Of a DNA stretch of 64,000 bases, positions 36,663 to 45,650 are shown piece after piece. Positions within the stretch are counted from its first letter, which is position 1. Each line of letters opens with the position of its first letter. A program made the position numbers and the translations under genes. The notes below the pieces were generated by a model. The model was not told where the DNA came from. It saw nothing but the letters and a program-made list of their open reading frames with translations, and ran no database searches. Origin of the DNA: Pontibacter arcticus (GTDB lineage Bacteria; Bacteroidota; Bacteroidia; Cytophagales; Hymenobacteraceae); assembly GCF_003284895.1 (NCBI RefSeq), contig NZ_QMDV01000001.1, positions 771,080 to 835,079 on the forward strand, read 5' to 3'.

Positions 36663-37652
36663 ATGGCTGATTACTCCTTATTGTTTCTGATTGCGGGCGG
36701 CATCGTCCTGCTGATCATCTTTTTTTACTTCGTACCGGTTAGTCTCTGGATTACGGCGCAGTTCTCTAATGTGAAGGTGGGCTTGCTCGAGTTGGTGTTC
36801 ATGCGCATCCGTAAAGTGCCACCCAGCCTTATCGTTAATTCGCTTATCACCTCCACCAAAGCAGGCATCGAGCTTACTACCAGCGACCTGGAAACACACT
36901 ATTTAGCCGGCGGTAATGTACCGAAGGTGATCAGGGCACTTATCTCGGCTGATAAAGCCAACATCCCGCTTTCGTTTAAGCAAGCCACCGCCATCGACCT
37001 GGCCGGCCGCGATGTATTTGAAGCGGTAACCACATCGGTAAACCCGAAAGTGATTAACACGCCAAGCGTAGCAGCGGTAGCGCAGGATGGTATACAGCTA
37101 GTTGCCAGAGCACGTGTAACGGTTCGCGCCAATATCATGCGCCTGGTAGGTGGCTCCGGCGAAGAAACCATCCTTGCCCGCGTAGGCGAAGGCATTGTTA
37201 CTTCTATTGGTTCGTCTGAATCGCATAAAGCCGTATTGCAGAACCCGGACATGATCTCAAAACTGGTGCTGCAGAAAGGGCTTGATGCCGGTACTGCTTT
37301 TGAGATTCTCTCTATTGATATTGCTGACATTGATGTTGGCGAGAACATTGGGGCCAAACTACAGATTGACCAGGCGAATGCCGACTTAAAAGTAGCCGAA
37401 GCTAAAGCCGAAGAACGCCGCGCCATGGCCATTGCTGTAGAGCAGGAAATGAAAGCCAAAGCCCAGGAAGCACGCGCATATGTAATACAGGCCGAAGTAG
37501 AAATTCCGCAGGCCATTGCAGCAGCGTTCCGGAGCGGCAACCTGGGTATTATGGATTACTACAAAATGCAGAACATCCAGTCTGATACCGACATGCGAAA
37601 CTCTATTGCAACCCCGGATCAGCAAGACCCCGGCAATAAACCACGCGACTAA
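36663..37652 (+). CDS. floA: Flotillin-like protein FloA (UPF0365)
   Basis: Scaffold of membrane microdomains in bacteria. A 329-residue protein with an N-terminal membrane segment (residues 4-30), a SPFH-like domain with the family block [22 protein letters not shown], and a long Ala/Glu/Lys coiled coil (about 235-285; [22 protein letters not shown]). The C-terminus reads [13 protein letters not shown] followed by a short polar tail. It is translationally close to the upstream nfeD gene. A perfect hairpin terminator follows 20 bp after the stop. Confidence 0.94.
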   Translation: MADYSLLFLIAGGIVLLIIFFYFVPVSLWITAQFSNVKVGLLELVFMRIRKVPPSLIVNSLITSTKAGIELTTSDLETHYLAGGNVPKVIRALISADKANIPLSFKQATAIDLAGRDVFEAVTTSVNPKVINTPSVAAVAQDGIQLVARARVTVRANIMRLVGGSGEETILARVGEGIVTSIGSSESHKAVLQNPDMISKLVLQKGLDAGTAFEILSIDIADIDVGENIGAKLQIDQANADLKVAEAKAEERRAMAIAVEQEMKAKAQEARAYVIQAEVEIPQAIAAAFRSGNLGIMDYYKMQNIQSDTDMRNSIATPDQQDPGNKPRD

Positions 37653-37672
37653 ATATAACCTATACTTTTATC

Positions 37673-37707
37673 AGAACGGCCATACTTGCAGCAAGTATGG
37701 CCGTTCT
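37673..37707 (+). terminator. Perfect 16-bp hairpin after floA
   Basis: Arms 37673-37688 and 37692-37707 pair perfectly around a 3-nt loop. The tail GGTTTTAG is a weak T-run, so termination is likely but not canonical. Confidence 0.75.
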
Positions 37708-37803
37708 GGTTTTAGGGTGATCTAAAGTATAAAGTAGAAGCTACTTGATGAATCAGGAACATTTTATACTTTAGAAAGTATAATCCGTTAAGCAGTTACG
37801 TGT

Positions 37804-38202
37804 ATGAAGAAACTCTTTTATACTTTACTCGCCTTACTGTTTCTGTTTAAAATTGAAGCCAAGGCTCAGGCTGATAGCTTGCTTGTATTTGTGCATAAGT
37901 TTGAGCGTTTTAAAACATCTACGACAGCAAAACAGCACTGGACCGCCTCACCTGATAACCCTAAAAGCATAACGTATAAGATGCCAAACCCGGTAGACGT
38001 AACCAAAACATTTATTGTTGACCCAGATTCCGGCTTAAGATATTACCCACATAGCGAGAAAGTAATTGATCCGCAGACAGGATACTCGATTAATTACGAT
38101 GCCCACCGGTACTTTTTATACCATGTTGATACCAAAGCTGCTAAGATTTACAAAGGCAAAACAGAAGTAAAGATTAAGAAACTGCAACCTATCAAAGAGT
38201 AA
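37804..38202 (+). CDS. Small secreted protein of unknown function
   Basis: A 132-residue protein with signal peptide MKKLFYTLLALLFLFKIEAKAQ. The mature part is basic (KKLQPIKE C-terminus), with no cysteines and no recognised domain. A motif FIVDPDSGLRYYPHSEKVIDPQTGYSI hints at a short beta repeat, quoted here only in outline. It is transcribed alone between the floA hairpin and a strong terminator. Confidence 0.65.
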   Translation: MKKLFYTLLALLFLFKIEAKAQADSLLVFVHKFERFKTSTTAKQHWTASPDNPKSITYKMPNPVDVTKTFIVDPDSGLRYYPHSEKVIDPQTGYSINYDAHRYFLYHVDTKAAKIYKGKTEVKIKKLQPIKE

Positions 38203-38215
38203 AATAATCTTTAGC

Positions 38216-38269
38216 TATAAAGTATAAAAGCCCGCTCTCTTTGCAGAAAGCGGGCTTTTATACTTTATA
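38216..38269. terminator. Bidirectional terminator with AAGTATA-extended stem
   Basis: A 21-bp perfect stem (38216-38236 / 38249-38269): a core of AAAAGCCCGCT extended outward by the AAGTATA / TATACTT pair. Serves the convergent genes at 37804 and 38281. Confidence 0.88.
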
Positions 38270-38280
38270 ACCATTTATAC

Positions 38281-39123
38281 TTAAGCAGCTGGCTTCAGGG
38301 TAAATGTGCGGGTTACGCTATTAAACGGACCAGGAATCAGATTGCCATTATTATCTACCAGATCAAGCTTAATAGTATTTTCGCCCATTGGCAGGCCTTC
38401 GATCATATGCGGCATCCATTTCTCCAGCATAAACTCAGTACCATTAATAGTAGCGCGTACTTTGTTACCACGTGTGCTCAACTCAGTATTTACGAGGTAA
38501 AAATCAAGCATGATGCGCTCTGTATCCGGGCCTACATACTCGCCTTTCGGACGGCTGTAGAACATGTGCGGCGCCTTTGTATCAAACTCCATACGCTCTG
38601 CAGGGCGGCCAGCCGTTACTACACGCAGGTCGTAAGCGCCCTGGTGCTTTAAGCTCTCGTGGTACGATCTTGATAAGAAAGAAAGCACCACATGGTCGCC
38701 TTCTTTCAGGTCTTTCGTGAAAGAGGTTTCGTAATGCGCAGTGTAAGGCTCGTTATCTACAATATTATGAATGTGCTGCCCCTGCTGCGAGTTTGCCATA
38801 TGGTCGGCATTGGAATGCGGGGTCATGCGGGTAAGCTGGAAATTAGAAACTGAATAATTAAATTCTACAGGTCCTGGCTCTACTACACTGCCAGCTGGCG
38901 GTGTATTCAGGCGCAGCTGCGATTCAGGATATTTCTGAGAATCGTCGAACGCAAACACACGCAATCCGTTTTTACTCATAACTGCTCCATCTGGCGTTGG
39001 CCCGGTAGCCAATGCTTCAGTAGGGGTTTGGTTTTCAGCCTCCTGCGTCTGGCGAGTGGTATCGCAGGCTGTAAAGCTCAGCGCCAGTGCCGAGGCAAGA
39101 AACATGTACGTTTTTTTCATCAT
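38281..39123 (-). CDS. Lipoprotein of unknown function, His-rich segment
   Basis: A 280-residue predicted lipoprotein with lipobox SFTAC and a Thr/Glu/Gln-rich linker. It has at least two beta-rich regions (VEFNYSVSNFQLT; TINGTEFMLEKWMPH...GENTIKLDLVDNNGN). A His cluster occurs around residues 105-135 (HSNADHMANSQQGQHIHN, then TAHY). Homologues in Cytophagales carry vague labels such as phosphopeptide-binding; I do not rely on that. The His-rich segment could bind metal, which is untested. Transcription ends at the shared terminator. Confidence 0.7.
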   Translation of the reverse strand: MMKKTYMFLASALALSFTACDTTRQTQEAENQTPTEALATGPTPDGAVMSKNGLRVFAFDDSQKYPESQLRLNTPPAGSVVEPGPVEFNYSVSNFQLTRMTPHSNADHMANSQQGQHIHNIVDNEPYTAHYETSFTKDLKEGDHVVLSFLSRSYHESLKHQGAYDLRVVTAGRPAERMEFDTKAPHMFYSRPKGEYVGPDTERIMLDFYLVNTELSTRGNKVRATINGTEFMLEKWMPHMIEGLPMGENTIKLDLVDNNGNLIPGPFNSVTRTFTLKPAA

Positions 39124-39224
39124 TTTATATTTTTGTTATCCAGTGTGGCTAATTTAGCGATTTTATTTTTGCGTATATTGCGCCCCACGATATTAACCTG
39201 AAAAAGTATTACAATTATACCTAT

Positions 39225-40199
39225 ATGAGCGAGATTTTGTTTGATGAGGTTCCGTCTTTGGACTTGGCGGACTTTACCTCCGGGGATCCTGAAAAAAGAA
39301 CTCAATTTGTTAAAAAACTCGGCGATGCATACCAGAACATCGGCTTTATTGCCCTGCGTAACCACGGCCTGAGCGATGACCTGACCACCAGGCTATATGC
39401 CGCTACCAAAAAGTTTTTTGCCTTGCCCGATGATGTAAAACAAAAGTATGAAATACCTGGCCTGGCCGGACAGCGCGGCTATGTTGGCAAAGGAAAAGAG
39501 CACGCCAAAGGCCGCAACACCGGCGACCTGAAAGAGTTTTACCACGTTGGCCAGCACGTAACCGACAACGACCCGATCAAAGAAGAATATCCGGACAATG
39601 TGTTCCCGACGGAAATTGAAGAGTTTGAGGAAGTAACCCTGGAAGCGTACCAGAAACTGGAAGCAGCCGGCAAGCAGGTCTTAAAAGCCATTGCCTTGCA
39701 CCTGGGCCTCAACGAAAATTACTTTGATGATAAAGTACACCATGGCAACAGCATCCTGCGCCCTATCCATTACTTCCCGATCGAAAATTCGGATAGCGTG
39801 CCTGCCGATGCTGTACGAGCTGCAGAGCATGGCGATATCAACCTGATCACGTTGCTGATGGGCGCCAGTGCCGATGGCTTACAGGTATTACGCCGCGATG
39901 GCAAATGGATTCCGATTACGGCGCTGCCGGAGCAGGTTGTGGTAAATGTAGGCGATATGCTGGCGCGCTTAACAAACAACAAACTCAAGTCTACTATTCA
40001 CCGCGTAGTTAACCCGCCACGCGAGCTGATGAATACGTCGCGTTACTCGATACCGTTCTTTATGCATCCACGCTCCGAAATGGATTTAACCTGCCTCGAA
40101 AGCTGCATAGATGCGCAGAATCCCAAATCTTTCCCGGATGCTACAGCAGGCGAATACCTGAACGAACGCCTGATCGAACTGGGACTTAAAAAAGCATAA
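39225..40199 (+). CDS. Isopenicillin-N-synthase-like Fe(II)/2-oxoglutarate oxygenase
   Basis: A 324-residue protein with the N-terminal DIOX_N domain (FVKKLGDAYQNIGFIALRNHG) and the 2OG-Fe(II) oxygenase core. Metal ligands are in AAEHGDINLITLL (HxD) and KSTIHRVVNPP (distal His), and the 2-oxoglutarate-binding RxS is in SRYSIPFF. The group includes ethylene-forming-like and IPNS-like enzymes of unknown substrate in bacteria. No biosynthetic gene cluster surrounds it, so a housekeeping oxidation is more likely than antibiotic formation. Confidence 0.87.
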   Translation: MSEILFDEVPSLDLADFTSGDPEKRTQFVKKLGDAYQNIGFIALRNHGLSDDLTTRLYAATKKFFALPDDVKQKYEIPGLAGQRGYVGKGKEHAKGRNTGDLKEFYHVGQHVTDNDPIKEEYPDNVFPTEIEEFEEVTLEAYQKLEAAGKQVLKAIALHLGLNENYFDDKVHHGNSILRPIHYFPIENSDSVPADAVRAAEHGDINLITLLMGASADGLQVLRRDGKWIPITALPEQVVVNVGDMLARLTNNKLKSTIHRVVNPPRELMNTSRYSIPFFMHPRSEMDLTCLESCIDAQNPKSFPDATAGEYLNERLIELGLKKA

Positions 40200-40267
40200 A
40201 TCTGAGTTTACAAAAACTAAATTAAGAGAGATGGCCCACAGGTCATCTCTCTTTTTTATATTTAGGC

Positions 40268-41437
40268 ATGAGTTTGCGCGCCTACATCTTCCTGAAAGAC
40301 GTATTGCTACTGGCCCTCACTGCATTTGGAGGCCCGCAGGCGCATATTGCCATGATGTTACGGCTACTGGTAAACAAACGGCGCTACCTTACCGAACAGG
40401 AACTGATCGAGCTGAATGCGCTTTGCCAGATCCTGCCCGGCCCCAACTCTACCCAGACCATTACAGCGATCGGTTACAAAATAGGCGGACCCAACCTGGC
40501 CTACATTACCTTGCTGGTCTGGTTGCTGCCTGCCACCATCATCATGACGGCCGCTGCCATGGGCATCTCATATTTGCAGGAGCAGCATATTTCACTTTCC
40601 TTCCTGAAATTTATACTTCCGATGGCAGTTGGGTTTGTAGCCTATGCAGCCTATAGCATCGGTTTAAAAGTTATTCATACCAAAACGGCGGCTACTATTA
40701 TGGTTGTTTCTGCCGTAATCGCCTACTTCTTTAACTCGCCCTGGGTTTTACCAATATTGTTAATTGCGGGCGGTGCCATTACAGCGCGCCGGTACAGGCA
40801 ACACCCCATTGAGGAAGGCAAAAAACTGCAGATACAATGGGCCAACTTTATACTTTTTGTACTGGTATTAGTGGTTGCAGCTGTGGTGGGCGGCGCTACA
40901 CGTAGCTTACCGGTAAGGTTGTTCGAGAACTTTTACCGGAACGGCAGCCTTATTTTTGGCGGGGGCCAGGTGCTGATTCCGCTTATGTATACTGAGTTTG
41001 TCGATTTTAAACACTACCTCACCAGCGAAGAGTTTTTATCCGGGTACGCAATTATGCAGGCCTTACCGGGCCCGGTTTTTTCTTTCTGCTCTTACATCGG
41101 TACGCTATCCATGCGTAATTTTGGCTTTTGGGGGCAGGTGTTAGGTTCGTTTATGGCGACGGCCGGTATTTTTCTGCCTGGCACGTTTCTTATTTTCTTC
41201 GTGATCCGGTTCTGGGATAACCTCAAAAAGTATAGAATCATGAAAGCCTCGCTGGAAGGTATCAGCGCTGTAAGCTCGGGGATGGTAGCAGCTGCCGCCA
41301 TTCAATTGTATCACCCAATCGATAACACACCGCTTAATTTCGGGATTGTAATAGCCACTTTTTGCCTGCTTTTGTTTACGCGCATTCCGGCACCGCTGCT
41401 TATACTTACAGGCTTGGGGCTTGGATTTATACTTTAG
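40268..41437 (+). CDS. chrA: Chromate efflux transporter (CHR family)
   Basis: A 389-residue membrane protein with two homologous CHR halves. Each half begins with a Gly-rich motif (FGGPQAHIAMM in the N-half; FGGGQVLIPLM in the C-half) and has a PGP motif (LPGPNSTQTITAIGYKIGG; LPGPVFSFCSYIG). About 10-12 transmembrane helices. The long-chain CHR type exports chromate in exchange for protons or related ions; the native substrate in this organism is not known. The gene lies 68 bp after the 2OG oxygenase gene. Confidence 0.92.
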   Translation: MSLRAYIFLKDVLLLALTAFGGPQAHIAMMLRLLVNKRRYLTEQELIELNALCQILPGPNSTQTITAIGYKIGGPNLAYITLLVWLLPATIIMTAAAMGISYLQEQHISLSFLKFILPMAVGFVAYAAYSIGLKVIHTKTAATIMVVSAVIAYFFNSPWVLPILLIAGGAITARRYRQHPIEEGKKLQIQWANFILFVLVLVVAAVVGGATRSLPVRLFENFYRNGSLIFGGGQVLIPLMYTEFVDFKHYLTSEEFLSGYAIMQALPGPVFSFCSYIGTLSMRNFGFWGQVLGSFMATAGIFLPGTFLIFFVIRFWDNLKKYRIMKASLEGISAVSSGMVAAAAIQLYHPIDNTPLNFGIVIATFCLLLFTRIPAPLLILTGLGLGFIL

Positions 41438-41449
41438 AAGTACAGCTTG

Positions 41450-41505
41450 AAGTATAAAAAGTAAAGCCCGGACAGATGCACTGCCGGGCTTTACTTTTTA
41501 TACTT
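41450..41505. terminator. Bidirectional terminator with motif-paired feet
   Basis: A 22-bp perfect stem (41450-41471 / 41484-41505) whose outer ends are AAGTATA and TATACTT. The core is GTAAAGCCCGG. It separates convergent chrA and rfbA. Confidence 0.9.
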
Positions 41506-41520
41506 TATACTTGATAGGTA

Positions 41521-42381
41521 TTACTTCAGAATATGCAATAAGTAATCACCGTAACCGCTTTTGCGCAGCGGCTCTGCGATACGCTGTAATTGCGCTGCAT
41601 CAATAAAGCCCATACGGTAGGCTACTTCTTCAATAGAACCGATCTTTAGGCCCTGGCGCTCTTCTATTACCTGTACAAAGGTAGCAGCCTGCATCAGCGA
41701 TTGGATGGTACCGGTATCGAGCCAGGCAGTACCACGGTCTAGGATGCCAACTTTAAGCTTGCCTTTCTCCAGGTAGTATTTGTTTACGTCCGTAATCTCA
41801 TACTCACCGCGTGCGCTTGGCTGCAGGTTCTTTGCAATTTCTACCACATCGTTATCATAGAAGTATAAACCCGGCACTGCGTAGTTTGATTTTGGCTGAA
41901 CGGGTTTTTCCTCAATAGAAATGGCCTTATTCGTATCATCAAACTCTACCACGCCGTAACGCTCCGGATCATTTACGTGGTATGCAAACACCACACCGCC
42001 ATCCGGATCGTTGTTAGCCTGCAGCAGCTTGCTCATCCCTGATCCGTAGAAAATATTATCGCCTAATACCAGCGCTGCCTTATCGTTGCCGATAAACTGC
42101 TCGCCCAGCACAAAGGCCTGCGCTAAACCGTTTGGTACTTCCTGCACAGCATAACTAAAGTTACACCCGATCTGACTGCCATCACCGAGCAGGCGCTCGA
42201 ACATCGGCAGGTCATGCGGTGTGGAAATGATCAGGATATCCCGGATGCCTGCCAGCATTAAAGTAGACAAAGGGTAATAGATCATGGGCTTATCGTACAC
42301 CGGCATTAGTTGCTTGCTAACAGCTAAAGTGAGCGGGTGTAAACGTGTTCCGGAACCTCCGGCTAATATGATTCCTTTCAT
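41521..42381 (-). CDS. rfbA: Glucose-1-phosphate thymidylyltransferase
   Basis: Makes dTDP-glucose from dTTP and glucose-1-phosphate, first step of dTDP-L-rhamnose or related sugars. The 286-residue protein begins [18 protein letters not shown] and contains [17 protein letters not shown] and [19 protein letters not shown], all diagnostic. It is last of a minus-strand run galE-rfbB-rfbA. rfbC and rfbD are not in the window, so whether the end product is rhamnose is open. Confidence 0.96.
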   Translation of the reverse strand: MKGIILAGGSGTRLHPLTLAVSKQLMPVYDKPMIYYPLSTLMLAGIRDILIISTPHDLPMFERLLGDGSQIGCNFSYAVQEVPNGLAQAFVLGEQFIGNDKAALVLGDNIFYGSGMSKLLQANNDPDGGVVFAYHVNDPERYGVVEFDDTNKAISIEEKPVQPKSNYAVPGLYFYDNDVVEIAKNLQPSARGEYEITDVNKYYLEKGKLKVGILDRGTAWLDTGTIQSLMQAATFVQVIEERQGLKIGSIEEVAYRMGFIDAAQLQRIAEPLRKSGYGDYLLHILK

Positions 42382-42433
42382 GGAGTTCGTGTTTCGTTTA
42401 TACTTCTACAGAAGTTTATTTTGAAGTTATACC

Positions 42434-43483
42434 TTAACGCTGCTCGTATTGCTGTTCGTAGTAGCTCTGGTAGTTGCCTGATGTTACATTATCCAGCCAT
42501 TCGGTGTTTTGCAGGTACCAGTCTACCGTTTTGCTCAGGCCTTCTTCAAAGGTTACAGATGGGTTCCAGCCCAGTTCGTTTACCAGTTTGGAGGCATCAA
42601 TGGCATAGCGCATGTCGTGTCCGGCGCGGTCTTTTACAAACGTAATCAGCTTACGCGATTCACCTGCTTCTCTGCCCAGTTTCTCATCCATCACATCGCA
42701 CAGCATCTTGATCAGGTCCAGGTTTTTCCACTCGTTTATGCCACCAATGTTATAGGTTTCGCCTAGTTTGCCTTCATGGAAAATAGTATCAATGGCACGG
42801 GCATGGTCCAGTACATACAGCCAGTCGCGGATGTTATCGCCTTTGCCGTAGACAGGTACCGGGCGGTTATTTTTGATATTGTAGATGGCCAGCGGAATAA
42901 GCTTTTCCGGGAAGTGGTTCGGGCCGTAGTTATTGGAGCAGTTCGATAGTTTAACCGGCAAGCCATACGTATGAAAGTAGGCTCGCACAAAATGATCAGA
43001 ACTTGCTTTAGAAGCGGAATAAGGCGAACGCGGATCATAGGCGGTTTCTTCTGTAAACAAGCCTTCTTCACCTAAAGAGCCATATACTTCATCCGTAGAA
43101 ATATGGTAGAACAGATGCTCTTTCATGTTATCAGCCCAGTGCTGGCGCGCCGTGTTCAGCAGGTTTACCGTGCCGATCACGTTGGTGTAAACAAAAGCCA
43201 GCGGGTCTGTAATCGAGCGGTCTACATGCGACTCGGCGGCCAGGTGTATAACTGCATCAAATTTATACTCTGAAAAAATCCCGTTTATATAAGCTGCATC
43301 TGTAATGTCGCCTTTCAGGAAAGTATAGTTTTCGCTGTTTTCGATGTCCGTCAGGTTAGCCAGGTTACCGGCATACGTCAGTTTATCGAGGTTAAAGATC
43401 TGGTAGTTCGGGTACTTGGTTACAAACAAACGTACCACATGCGAACCTATAAAGCCGGCCCCGCCTGTAATTAATATCTTCAT
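42434..43483 (-). CDS. rfbB: dTDP-glucose 4,6-dehydratase
   Basis: Second step of dTDP-deoxysugar synthesis: NAD+-dependent 4,6-dehydration of dTDP-glucose. A 349-residue extended SDR with TGGAGFIGSHVVRLF at the N-terminus, the active-site STDEVYGSLGEEG block with the catalytic Asp/Glu pair, and YSASKASSDHF with the catalytic Tyr and Lys. The C-terminal tail ends in a Gln/Tyr-rich stretch. The gene is 52 bp upstream of rfbA on the minus strand and 17 bp downstream of galE. Confidence 0.96.
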   Translation of the reverse strand: MKILITGGAGFIGSHVVRLFVTKYPNYQIFNLDKLTYAGNLANLTDIENSENYTFLKGDITDAAYINGIFSEYKFDAVIHLAAESHVDRSITDPLAFVYTNVIGTVNLLNTARQHWADNMKEHLFYHISTDEVYGSLGEEGLFTEETAYDPRSPYSASKASSDHFVRAYFHTYGLPVKLSNCSNNYGPNHFPEKLIPLAIYNIKNNRPVPVYGKGDNIRDWLYVLDHARAIDTIFHEGKLGETYNIGGINEWKNLDLIKMLCDVMDEKLGREAGESRKLITFVKDRAGHDMRYAIDASKLVNELGWNPSVTFEEGLSKTVDWYLQNTEWLDNVTSGNYQSYYEQQYEQR

Positions 43484-43500
43484 GATCTATACTTTATACT

Positions 43501-44523
43501 TTACTTCTGTAGTTGTAATTGCCAGTTCCAGGCGCTCAGCATGGCTTCTTCTAAGGTAGAAGTTGTCCGGAAGCCCAATACTTCGGTTGCCTTGGTTACA
43601 TCGGCATATATCTTAGGCACATCGCCGGCGCGGCGCGGGCCTACTTTATAATTCAGTTGAATGCCTGAGGCACTTTCGAATGCTTTTATCGCTTCCAGCA
43701 CGGTGTTGCCGGTGCCGGTGCCGATATTGTAAAACTCGATCGGTTCTGCTTTGCCTTGTAATAACCTATCAATAGCGACTACGTGCGCTTTGGCCAAATC
43801 TACTACATGTACATAATCGCGGATGCAGGTGCCGTCCGGCGTGTCATAATCTTCCCCAAAAATGGTGAGCTGCTCGCGTATGCCTGCTGCTGTCTGGGTG
43901 ATAAACGGAACCAGGTTATTGGGTACGCCAAGCGGCAATTCGCCAATTTTAGCAGACGGATGTGCGCCAACCGGATTAAAATAACGCAAGGCTATACTTC
44001 TCACTTCGCTTCCGCTAACAGCCAGGTCCGTTAAAATATCTTCGCATACTTTTTTGGTGTTGCCGTACGGCGAGTTCGCTTTCTGTACAGGCGTTTCTTC
44101 GGTTACCGGTAATTGCTCCGGTATACCATACACGGTGCACGACGACGAGAATACCAGGTTTGTTACATTTGTTTCCTGCATTACCTGCAGCAGCGCTACC
44201 AGGGAGCCCACGTTGTTGTGGTAATACTTCATCGGCTCTGCCACCGACTCTCCTACTGCCTTAAATGCTGCAAAATGAATAACACCTGCAATGTTTTGTT
44301 CCTGCTGAAACACAGTTCGCATGGCCGAGACATCAGTACAATCAATGCGATGGCAGGTAACGCTGCGGCCTAGAATAGATGCAATGCCTTCCAGCGAACG
44401 CTCTTCTGTATTCGAGAAATTATCGATAATGATGGGCTCGTATCCCGCCTCAACCAGCTCCACAACGGTATGGGAACCAATATAGCCTGCGCCACCTGTT
44501 ACTACTATTTTACCTTTTGACAC
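43501..44523 (-). CDS. galE: UDP-glucose 4-epimerase
   Basis: Interconverts UDP-glucose and UDP-galactose. The 340-residue protein begins with GGAGYIGSHTVVELVEAGY and has the catalytic Ser/Thr block FSSSCTVYGIPE and the Tyr/Lys pair in SPYGNTKKVCEDIL. The GTGTGNTVLEAI and PRRAGDVPKIYADVTKA segments are typical of GalE. It is first of the galE-rfbB-rfbA run, probably one transcript supplying surface polysaccharide sugars. Confidence 0.95.
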   Translation of the reverse strand: MSKGKIVVTGGAGYIGSHTVVELVEAGYEPIIIDNFSNTEERSLEGIASILGRSVTCHRIDCTDVSAMRTVFQQEQNIAGVIHFAAFKAVGESVAEPMKYYHNNVGSLVALLQVMQETNVTNLVFSSSCTVYGIPEQLPVTEETPVQKANSPYGNTKKVCEDILTDLAVSGSEVRSIALRYFNPVGAHPSAKIGELPLGVPNNLVPFITQTAAGIREQLTIFGEDYDTPDGTCIRDYVHVVDLAKAHVVAIDRLLQGKAEPIEFYNIGTGTGNTVLEAIKAFESASGIQLNYKVGPRRAGDVPKIYADVTKATEVLGFRTTSTLEEAMLSAWNWQLQLQK

Positions 44524-44666
44524 TTCTTATTAAGTTTGATGTTAGCTACTCACTGCGTTTTGCGTCTGATTGGAAAGTATAAAATCAATCGCTCCGCAAA
44601 AGTACAATTTTAAAGTATAAATAAATCCAAATCCGGAAAGAGAATACAGTTATAAAGTATAAATAA

Positions 44667-45521
44667 CTACTTCACAGCCCGCACAATACGTTCTTTATCA
44701 AACATATCCTGGATGATAACCGCTTCTGCAAACCCTGCCTGCAACAGTGCTGTCCGTACAGCGTCGCCGTAACGCTCGTTAATCTCAAAGTATAATTTCC
44801 CGCCTGCGCGCAGTAACCCGAAACCTGCTTTGGCAATTCTGGTGTAATATTTTAGCGGTTCGGTATCGGGCACAAATAGAGCGAGATGCGGCTCAAAATC
44901 CAGTACATTTTCGCGCATCAGCTGTTTTTCTTCTTCGAGCACATAAGGCGGGTTGCTGGTGATGATATCTAAAGAGCCCGGATTTATACTTTCAATCGGC
45001 TCAAAAACATCCTGCTGCAGCCACGTTACCGGTAATTTATACTTAGCAGCGTTAATTTTGGCTACTTCCAGCGCACCTTCCGATATCTCCAGACCATATA
45101 CTTCCGAAGTATGCAGGTTAGCCGCCAACGCCAACGGAATACAACCGCTTCCGGTGCAAATATCAAGTATGCGCAGGTTTTGTGCGTGCTTATGTTCTTT
45201 GATAACCAGGTGTACCAACTCTTCCGTTTCCGGCCTTGGGATTAGTACGCGTTCGTCTACATACAGCTCGAGGTCATAGAAATGAGCCAGGCCTAAAACA
45301 TATTGTACCGGTTCGTGTTTCTGCAAACGGCTGATGGCTTTCAGCACCTGTTGTTCCTGCGCGGCTGTTACATCTTTATTTGTATTCAGCGTTAGGTCTA
45401 TGCGGTTTTGCTGCAGTACTGCTTCCAGTACCAGTTGCGCGATGCTGCCAGCCTCCGGTTCGGGGTAGGCGGTATTTATACTTTGCCGGATGCGTTCCCG
45501 CATCTCCTGAACTGTAGCCAC
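44667..45521 (-). CDS. prmC: Peptide chain release factor N5-glutamine methyltransferase
   Basis: Methylates the Gln of the GGQ motif of release factors RF1/RF2, in the cytoplasm. The 284-residue protein has an N-terminal helical recognition domain, motif I ILDICTGSGCIPLALA, and the diagnostic NPPYV (SNPPYVLEEEK). It lies divergent from ribD with ~130 bp between them, containing a degenerate GAGTTATGAGTT-type repeat (45563-45597). A small spacer with AAGTATA motifs follows before galE. Confidence 0.94.
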   Translation of the reverse strand: MATVQEMRERIRQSINTAYPEPEAGSIAQLVLEAVLQQNRIDLTLNTNKDVTAAQEQQVLKAISRLQKHEPVQYVLGLAHFYDLELYVDERVLIPRPETEELVHLVIKEHKHAQNLRILDICTGSGCIPLALAANLHTSEVYGLEISEGALEVAKINAAKYKLPVTWLQQDVFEPIESINPGSLDIITSNPPYVLEEEKQLMRENVLDFEPHLALFVPDTEPLKYYTRIAKAGFGLLRAGGKLYFEINERYGDAVRTALLQAGFAEAVIIQDMFDKERIVRAVK

Positions 45522-45562
45522 GTGTATAGTTGTTTTAGGTATCTTTGCAAAAATAACTCATT

Positions 45563-45597
45563 TTGAGTTATGAGTTCAGAATTACGAGTTCTGAGTT
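45563..45597. repeat. Degenerate GAGTTA-type short repeat tract
   Basis: Four imperfect copies of GAGTT(A/C) variants in 35 bp, resembling the tract at 487-518 and the AT-rich tract at 11520-11646. Confidence 0.45.
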
Positions 45598-45650
45598 AAG
45601 TATAGTTTAACTTAGCCCTATAGGTTCACTCAAATTAATCTGGAACTGAA

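Noticed and set aside
36899..37540. 213-residue minus-strand frame inside floA
   Set aside because: Antisense shadow of floA; Ala/Ser/Met-rich translation is typical of reversed coding sequence.
39225..40199. Antibiotic (isopenicillin-type) biosynthesis
   Set aside because: Only the oxygenase fold is shared; there is no NRPS or other cluster gene nearby.
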